Source: Hymenobacter psoromatis
GTDB lineage: Bacteria > Bacteroidota > Bacteroidia > Cytophagales > Hymenobacteraceae
DNA: 64,000 nt
Direction of reading: 5' to 3'
NCBI GenBank assembly: GCA_001596155.1
Contig: CP014771.1
Location: 4,030,001 to 4,094,000 of the forward strand
Shown here: in pieces, positions 59,795 through 64,000 of the stretch
Position numbering within the stretch: position 1 is the stretch's first letter
Layout of the letters: the number at the start of each line of letters is the position of its first letter
Notes under the pieces: generated by a model
Databases searched by the model: none
What the model saw: the letters and a program-made list of their open reading frames with translations, nothing else
What the model was told of the DNA's origin: nothing
Position numbers and translations under genes: made by a program

Positions 59795-61933
59795 TCAGGT
59801 GGCCGGCGAGTCGCCGGCTGGTGGCGGCGTGCCGCCCGCCGTGCGGCGCGGCCGCGGAGTGGGCGTTTTTGCCGCTGGTTTCTTTGGCGCAGCTTTCTTC
59901 GTAGCAGCCGGTTTAGCAGCTGGTTTTGTAGCCTTAGCTGGTGCTGCCTTTTTAGCGCGGGGCGCGGGCTTTTTCGGCGCGGCCGGCTCGCTGGCAGCAG
60001 CCGGCGGGGTTTGCTCGGCCGCAGAAGCGGCGGCCGCCTCATTGGTGGCTGGCGGGGGGGTAGGCGCTTTGGCGCGGCCCCGGCGCGCCGGGGCTGGCGC
60101 TGTGGGTTTGACCGGCGGCACGTTCGTCATATCGACCGGATTGGGCCGTATGGCTTCGGCCACAGCCGGCCGTTCCAATAATATTTCCGGGATAATTGGC
60201 GCCGAAATGATGGGTGCCTGCGCCGGGTTAGCCTCAGCCGCCGGGTTGTTGCCAACATCGGTCGATGCGCCGGCGCGGTACAAGCCACGGCGCTCACCCC
60301 GCTTCACCAACCCCGATTTAGTAATCACTTTCGACCGCTTGGGTGTCGGGCCCGCCCCGCGCTTGTGGGGGGGGGTAGGCAGCGCGGCACTGGCTATCGG
60401 GCTCAGGTCGGTGGCGCTTGGTGTAGAAACTGCCGGCTCAGTAGGCAGCGGCATACTGGCCGTTTCCTGCGCCAGCTCCTGAAGCAATTCCTCTTCCGCC
60501 AAGCCACCCGTTTGCTCTGCGGCCGTTCGCGCGGCGTTTTTGCGGGCGGTGCGCTTCGCTCCGCCCCGCGAGCGCCGCTTCTTCTTTTTGGCTGGATAAG
60601 CGGTTGCCTCCTCACCCGGCAAAGCTTGCTCTTCGACCACAGCTGATAGCTCGGTAATAGCGTCGGCCGTTATTTCAACTAGCTGTATTTCTGGAGTTGA
60701 AGCGGCATTCGTTTCCGTTGGCTCTGCCGAAGGGGGTAGGGGCCGGCCACCCCGCCGGTCCTGGCTGGGGCGGTCAGCCCGGCGGCCATCGCGGCGATTA
60801 TCCTGGCGGCCGTTGCGGCGCTCCGATTGCCTGTTGGCAATGTCTGCCGGAGGAGTGGCTGCTTTTTCAGCACTCGCTACCGCGTCATCACCAATATCAA
60901 TGCGCTCCTCCTCATCCAGCGCCACTTCGGGCACATACGCTGCCTTGGGGGGGGGTAGGGATACCAGTTGGCGCTGCACGTCGCGCAGCTCCTGGCGCAC
61001 ATCCACGCCTTGGCTGTTGAGGCGCTCCAGCCGCTCGGCCGTTTGGTCCAGGAAGATGCGGTGCTCAGGAGCACCCAGGTGCAGCGGTCGGTGGCCCAGC
61101 GACTGGCGCACTGCCGCCCATTCCTTGCGGAAGCGCCCAAAGTCGGCGTCGAAATAAGCCCGCGCAAATTTGTCCCAGATGTAGTCCTCAGCCACTTCCG
61201 AAGGGTGCAGCATATCGCTGGCGTAGAAGCGGTAGTCGCGCAGCTCATCCGTCAGCAGCTCATAAGCCGGAAAATAGCTAACCCCCGGCAACAGCTCGCT
61301 CAGGTAATGACAAGCCACGCGCAGCACCGACTTGCTCACCGCATTGAGGGGTAGGGTATCCTTAATATGACGCACGGGGCTCACCGTCAATACGATGCGC
61401 ATCTCCGGGTTGAGGTGCCGTAACAGTGCGTGCACCTCCGCCAAGCCGTTCACAATCTCATCGGCGGTCAGCAGCTCCTTCTCAAATAGTGCCGCCGGCA
61501 GCTTGTGCAGGTTGCTGACCAACTCGCCGGTTTCGCGCAGGCGATAGGCCCAGGCAGTACCGAGGGTCAGCACTACGGTGTCGGCGGTGCGCACGAAATC
61601 ACCCACGCGCTGCACCGTCTCCTGAATAAGCTGCAGCAGCTCAACCGGCGATTCAGCCCCAATAGTGCTATGAAAGTCGTAGCTCTGCCAGCGGCCGCGC
61701 GCTTCCACCACGTGCTGCTGCCAGTCTTGCTCTTCGCCCGCCGCCGCCCGTAGCAGCTGTGCCAGCGCTAAGGGCTGAAACACGGTCCCAAACGGGTTAA
61801 CCAACGTTGTTACCTTATTCAGCCGTAGCCGCTCGCCGATGCTGTCGGCAAAACACGAGCCTACCGTGAGTATCCGCGCCGTGCGCGCCAATTGCCGCTC
61901 CTGCGGCGCAATAGTTAATTCAGTCCGAAACAT
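59795..61933 (-). CDS. GSCFA-domain protein fused to a long basic disordered tail
   Basis: 712 residues. Residues ~25-300 form the GSCFA domain ([64 protein letters not shown]), an SGNH-like fold probably acting on polysaccharide or lipid esters. From ~350 on the protein is low complexity: Arg/Asp-rich ([20 protein letters not shown]), then [12 protein letters not shown] and an H1-histone-like Lys/Ala/Pro tail ([20 protein letters not shown]). GSCFA proteins are usually only ~300-350 residues, so this tail is unusual. ATG at 61933 fits the family start; a -7 box ends seven bases upstream. Confidence 0.85.
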   Translation of the reverse strand: MFRTELTIAPQERQLARTARILTVGSCFADSIGERLRLNKVTTLVNPFGTVFQPLALAQLLRAAAGEEQDWQQHVVEARGRWQSYDFHSTIGAESPVELLQLIQETVQRVGDFVRTADTVVLTLGTAWAYRLRETGELVSNLHKLPAALFEKELLTADEIVNGLAEVHALLRHLNPEMRIVLTVSPVRHIKDTLPLNAVSKSVLRVACHYLSELLPGVSYFPAYELLTDELRDYRFYASDMLHPSEVAEDYIWDKFARAYFDADFGRFRKEWAAVRQSLGHRPLHLGAPEHRIFLDQTAERLERLNSQGVDVRQELRDVQRQLVSLPPPKAAYVPEVALDEEERIDIGDDAVASAEKAATPPADIANRQSERRNGRQDNRRDGRRADRPSQDRRGGRPLPPSAEPTETNAASTPEIQLVEITADAITELSAVVEEQALPGEEATAYPAKKKKRRSRGGAKRTARKNAARTAAEQTGGLAEEELLQELAQETASMPLPTEPAVSTPSATDLSPIASAALPTPPHKRGAGPTPKRSKVITKSGLVKRGERRGLYRAGASTDVGNNPAAEANPAQAPIISAPIIPEILLERPAVAEAIRPNPVDMTNVPPVKPTAPAPARRGRAKAPTPPPATNEAAAASAAEQTPPAAASEPAAPKKPAPRAKKAAPAKATKPAAKPAATKKAAPKKPAAKTPTPRPRRTAGGTPPPAGDSPAT

Positions 61934-61939
61934 GAATTG

Positions 61940-61947
61940 CAAAGGTA
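61940..61947 (-). promoter_or_regulatory. -7 element placed directly before the GSCFA start codon
   Basis: Reads TACCTTTG on the minus strand; the ATG begins six bases after it. Transcription would start at or within a base or two of the ATG, implying a leaderless mRNA. Confidence 0.6.
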
Positions 61948-61952
61948 GGCCC

Positions 61953-61988
61953 AAAAAAAGACGCCCCACCTCGCGGCAGGGCGTCTTC
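61953..61988 (-). terminator. Intrinsic terminator of the rpsF-rpsR-rplI operon
   Basis: AAGACGCCCT...GGGGCGTCTT followed by TTTTT on the minus strand. Confidence 0.85.
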
Positions 61989-62010
61989 CTAACAAACTGA
62001 TAGTAAGCAC

Positions 62011-62454
62011 CTAGGCAGCTACCACACGGAACTTAACCGTGTGCTTCACTTCCTTATGCAGGTTGAGGGTAGCAGTATAGTCGCCAGCGGTAGCCGGCTC
62101 CTGGTCGAAGCTCAGGCGCTTGCGGTCCACATCGATACCCTTGTTTTTCAGCGCTTCAGCCAATTGCAGGGTAGTTACGCGGCCGAAGATTTTGCCGGTT
62201 TCACCCACTTTAGCGGGCAGGTCAAATACCTGGTCGCCCACCTGGTCAGCAATAGCCTGAGCGTCGGCTTTCACCTTCTCCGCCTTGTGAGCTGCCTGGC
62301 GTACGTTCTCCGCTACGATTTTCTTAGCTGATTTGTCAGCCAGCATTGCCAAGCCCTGGGGCAACAGGTAGTTGCGGCCGTAGCCGGATTTTACTGTTAC
62401 GAGGTCGTTCTTGTAGCCCAGCCCCTTAACGTCGTCTTTCAGAATGATTTCCAT
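62011..62454 (-). CDS. rplI: 50S ribosomal protein L9
   Basis: 147 residues, standard length. The N-terminal rRNA-binding domain starts MEIILKDDVKGLGYKNDLV and GYGRNYLLPQGLA, joined by a long helix (AHKAEKVKADAQAIADQV) to the C-terminal domain (GKIFGRVTTLQLAEALKNKG). It is the last gene of the S6-S18-L9 operon. Confidence 0.98.
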   Translation of the reverse strand: MEIILKDDVKGLGYKNDLVTVKSGYGRNYLLPQGLAMLADKSAKKIVAENVRQAAHKAEKVKADAQAIADQVGDQVFDLPAKVGETGKIFGRVTTLQLAEALKNKGIDVDRKRLSFDQEPATAGDYTATLNLHKEVKHTVKFRVVAA

Positions 62455-62548
62455 GTCAGATGTGAAATTATGAACTATAAGGTATGAATTATGAATCGCA
62501 CCAAGGGCAGTTCTGATAACTCATACTTCATAATTCCTCATTCATAAT
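62455..62548. repeat. AT-rich inverted repeat between rpsR and rplI
   Basis: TATGAATTATGAA faces TTCATAATTC and ATTCATAATT copies across ~30 bp. It is the same AT-rich family as the flanking repeats near 2371 and 2549, here inserted within a ribosomal-protein operon. Confidence 0.7.
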
Positions 62549-62824
62549 TTATTTAAGGGCGTCGGTTACGTAGGGCATCAGGGCCAGGTGACGGGCTTTT
62601 GCCACGGCCTGGGCCACTTTGCGCTGGAATTTCAGGCTGGTGCCGGTGATGCGGCGGGGCAGCAAGCGGCCCTGCTCGTTCACGAACTTCAGCAGGAAGT
62701 TCGGGTCCTTGTAGTCCACGTACTTGATGCCGTTCTTCTTGAAGCGGCAGTACTTGTTGCGCGTGTCAACAGGCTTGTTGCCGTTGTTGCGGTCGTTGTT
62801 GCGGTTATTATTCTTCGTAGCCAT
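62549..62824 (-). CDS. rpsR: 30S ribosomal protein S18
   Basis: 91 residues. The conserved core [40 protein letters not shown] and [12 protein letters not shown] is complete. An Asn/Arg-rich N-terminal extension ([12 protein letters not shown]) precedes it. It binds the platform of the 30S subunit next to S6. Confidence 0.98.
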   Translation of the reverse strand: MATKNNNRNNDRNNGNKPVDTRNKYCRFKKNGIKYVDYKDPNFLLKFVNEQGRLLPRRITGTSLKFQRKVAQAVAKARHLALMPYVTDALK

Positions 62825-62843
62825 CGTATTGCTTGCTAGAGGG

Positions 62844-63227
62844 TTACTGAGCTACCGCTTCGGCCGCCTGGGGCGCCTTCTGCTGGTTCATCTCACCATT
62901 GCGGCGGCGCTCGTTGTAGGTCACGGAATGCTTATCGAGCACCGTGGTCAAAAAGCGAATAATGCGCTCGTCGCGGCGGAAAGCCAGCTCGAGTACATCT
63001 ACGATGTTACCTTCCCCGCTGTGATTGTAGGTCAGCGTGAAATAATAACCAGTGGATTTCTTTTGAATCGGGTAAGCCAGCTTGCGCAAGCCCCAGGCTT
63101 CAGTAGAAATGAGGTCGGCGCTATTTTCCTTAAGCACCTGCGAGAACTTCTCGACCGTCTCTTGCACCTGGCCCTCGTTCAGCACGGGGGTAAGGATGAA
63201 GACCGTCTCGTAATTTCTTACGTCCAT
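62844..63227 (-). CDS. rpsF: 30S ribosomal protein S6
   Basis: 127 residues. [20 protein letters not shown] opens the ferredoxin-like fold, with [19 protein letters not shown] and [18 protein letters not shown] following. The C-terminal ~25 residues are a Gln/Ala-rich tail. It is first in the operon with S18 and L9. ATG at 63227 is the family start; the frame continues upstream into the promoter region. Confidence 0.97.
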   Translation of the reverse strand: MDVRNYETVFILTPVLNEGQVQETVEKFSQVLKENSADLISTEAWGLRKLAYPIQKKSTGYYFTLTYNHSGEGNIVDVLELAFRRDERIIRFLTTVLDKHSVTYNERRRNGEMNQQKAPQAAEAVAQ

Positions 63228-63268
63228 TGACGGGGTTGATTTTAAAAGTGAAAAAATGAATTGGGGGG

Positions 63269-63276
63269 CAAAGGTA
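63269..63276 (-). promoter_or_regulatory. -7 element of the rpsF operon
   Basis: Reads TACCTTTG on the minus strand, 41 bp before the ATG, with a TTG (63297-63299) 20 bp upstream as a possible -33 box. Confidence 0.65.
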
Positions 63277-63299
63277 CTAATTTTTCGTGATATTACCAA

Positions 63300-63538
63300 G
63301 CTTGCGTGTCAGTGCTATCATTAGGGTCGTTGGTGCCGATGGTACCCACTACCCCTCTACACTTGCCAGGACGCTAAAAATCTCAACTTATTTTTAAGGC
63401 AAAAAAACCAAAGCCATTGGTAGCAGGTTGGTCAAACAACCAATACCTTAGTAATAATCGACGTTAAAATAAGACCCTGGTTACCTGTTTGGTTTGCTTC
63501 CAAATAAGCGTGAGCACACTTAAAATGGCTTTCTGACC
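63300..63538. other. Intergenic region between rpsF and the cytochrome gene
   Basis: About 240 bp of mixed composition separating the divergent promoters. No gene or strong repeat is seen. Confidence 0.4.
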
Positions 63539-63569
63539 TTTGTCGCCCACGATTCCTAGACTACATTTG
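63539..63569 (+). promoter_or_regulatory. Consensus Bacteroidota promoter for the cytochrome gene
   Basis: TTTG (63539-63542), 19 bp spacer, TACATTTG (63562-63569): an exact match to the TTTG-N19-TAnnTTTG pattern. The ATG is 48 bp downstream. Confidence 0.75.
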
Positions 63570-63617
63570 TGCCCCGGAAAGGGTACGCCCGCAATCCGTT
63601 TTTACCGGTTCGTTTGG

Positions 63618-64000
63618 ATGATGAATAGCTTTGTATCACGCACCAGTTCTTGGGTGCTCGCACTATTTCTAGCCGTGGCGGGCCCGGCCCTGGCCCAGCA
63701 GGCAGTTGCTGTCGATAAACACGGAGTGGCACCGGGCGGCACTGCGGGGGCTACCCCCAGCATGGCCGCCGCACCGGCAGCCGCTGCGCCAGGTTCGGGT
63801 GGCGGCGATGCCGCTGCCATTGCCGCCGGCGATGCGCTGTTTAAAAACAACTGCGCCCAGTGCCACGCGGTCAATGAAAAGGTAGTTGGCCCGGCCCTTG
63901 GTGGTATCACTAAGCGCCGCTCCATCTCCTGGATTATTCCGTGGGTTCACAACTCGGCCAAGGTTATCGCCAGCGGCGACGACTACGCGGTGAAACTCTA
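63618..64000 (+). CDS. c-type cytochrome, 3'-truncated by the window edge
   Basis: 127 residues visible. A signal peptide (SWVLALFLAVAGPALAQ) leads to a Gly/Ala-rich linker and a heme-binding CAQCH in GDALFKNNCAQCHAVNEKVVGPALGG. The following RRSISWIIPWVHNSAKVIASGDDYA resembles the N-terminal monoheme part of ActA, the cytochrome subunit of alternative complex III in Bacteroidota, but only the start is seen, so a simple monoheme cytochrome is equally possible. Periplasmic electron transfer is the safe call. A consensus promoter lies upstream. Confidence 0.85.
   Translation, partial: MMNSFVSRTSSWVLALFLAVAGPALAQQAVAVDKHGVAPGGTAGATPSMAAAPAAAAPGSGGGDAAAIAAGDALFKNNCAQCHAVNEKVVGPALGGITKRRSISWIIPWVHNSAKVIASGDDYAVKL

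Overview
The window looks like chromosomal DNA of a high-GC member of the Bacteroidota, most probably Hymenobacter or a close relative (Cytophagales). The evidence is TAnnTTTG-type -7 promoter elements in front of many genes, a secreted protein with a type IX secretion C-terminal domain, a TonB-dependent receptor, a GSCFA-domain protein, a very large alpha-2-macroglobulin, and GC-rich codon use. No plasmid, phage or CRISPR signature is visible. One insertion sequence (IS630 type) is present.

Layout. 1-3.9 kb: an accessory biosynthetic locus made of a glycosyltransferase (cut by the window edge), a NodS-like methyltransferase, a PIG-L deacetylase and an acyl-CoA dehydrogenase-like protein. 3.9-4.6 kb: non-coding DNA with a 21-bp tandem array and a palindromic mobile-like element. 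4.6-7.8 kb: zinc-ribbon membrane protein, SPFH/SHOCT protein and a four-helix membrane protein. 7.9-14.2 kb: purH, a CPA1 Na+/H+ antiporter and the cell-shape operon mreB-mreC-mreD. 14.3-22.5 kb: an ArsI/CadI-like dioxygenase, a frameshifted alpha-2-macroglobulin gene and a basic secreted protein. 22.8-31.5 kb: ALDH7-type dehydrogenase, tRNA-Arg, a VTT membrane protein, a Cys/Met PLP enzyme with SGNH and metallo-beta-lactamase-fold hydrolases, and a TonB receptor. 31.5-41.6 kb: T9SS cargo, IS630, OmpA-like proteins, accD, a glycine-zipper/OmpA cluster, an endonuclease III-like protein, a radical SAM enzyme and a gamma-carbonic anhydrase. 42-49.6 kb: a TM2 lipoprotein, a CorC-like transporter, an odd class-II tRNA-like RNA, small secreted proteins, trxA and dnaE. 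50-64 kb: fatty acid desaturase, PAP2 phosphatase, aminopeptidase P, an exported methyltransferase, a second frameshifted lipoprotein, priA, a YyaL-like thioredoxin-domain protein, a GSCFA fusion protein, rpsF-rpsR-rplI and the start of a c-type cytochrome.

Most genes are housekeeping or envelope genes. The unusual content is mainly in DNA architecture. (1) A non-palindromic octamer, GGGGTAGG/CCTACCCC, often extended by a G/C run, is scattered in both orientations through genes and gaps. Two genes (alpha-2-macroglobulin and a lipoprotein) are both broken by a -1 shift exactly in the homopolymer of this motif. (2) Nearly every gap between genes in several regions holds a long inverted repeat with perfect or near-perfect arms of 20-51 bp. 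Several touch or contain stop codons, and one perfect 43-bp palindrome contains the last sense codon and stop of both convergent genes. (3) A 124-nt RNA with tRNA-Leu-like ends but an abnormal anticodon loop and a 55-nt variable region has its own promoter-like element and terminator. (4) The IS630 transposase carries a canonical T_TTT_TTA -1 slippery heptamer.

All calls come from reading the sequence and from family knowledge; no database search was run.
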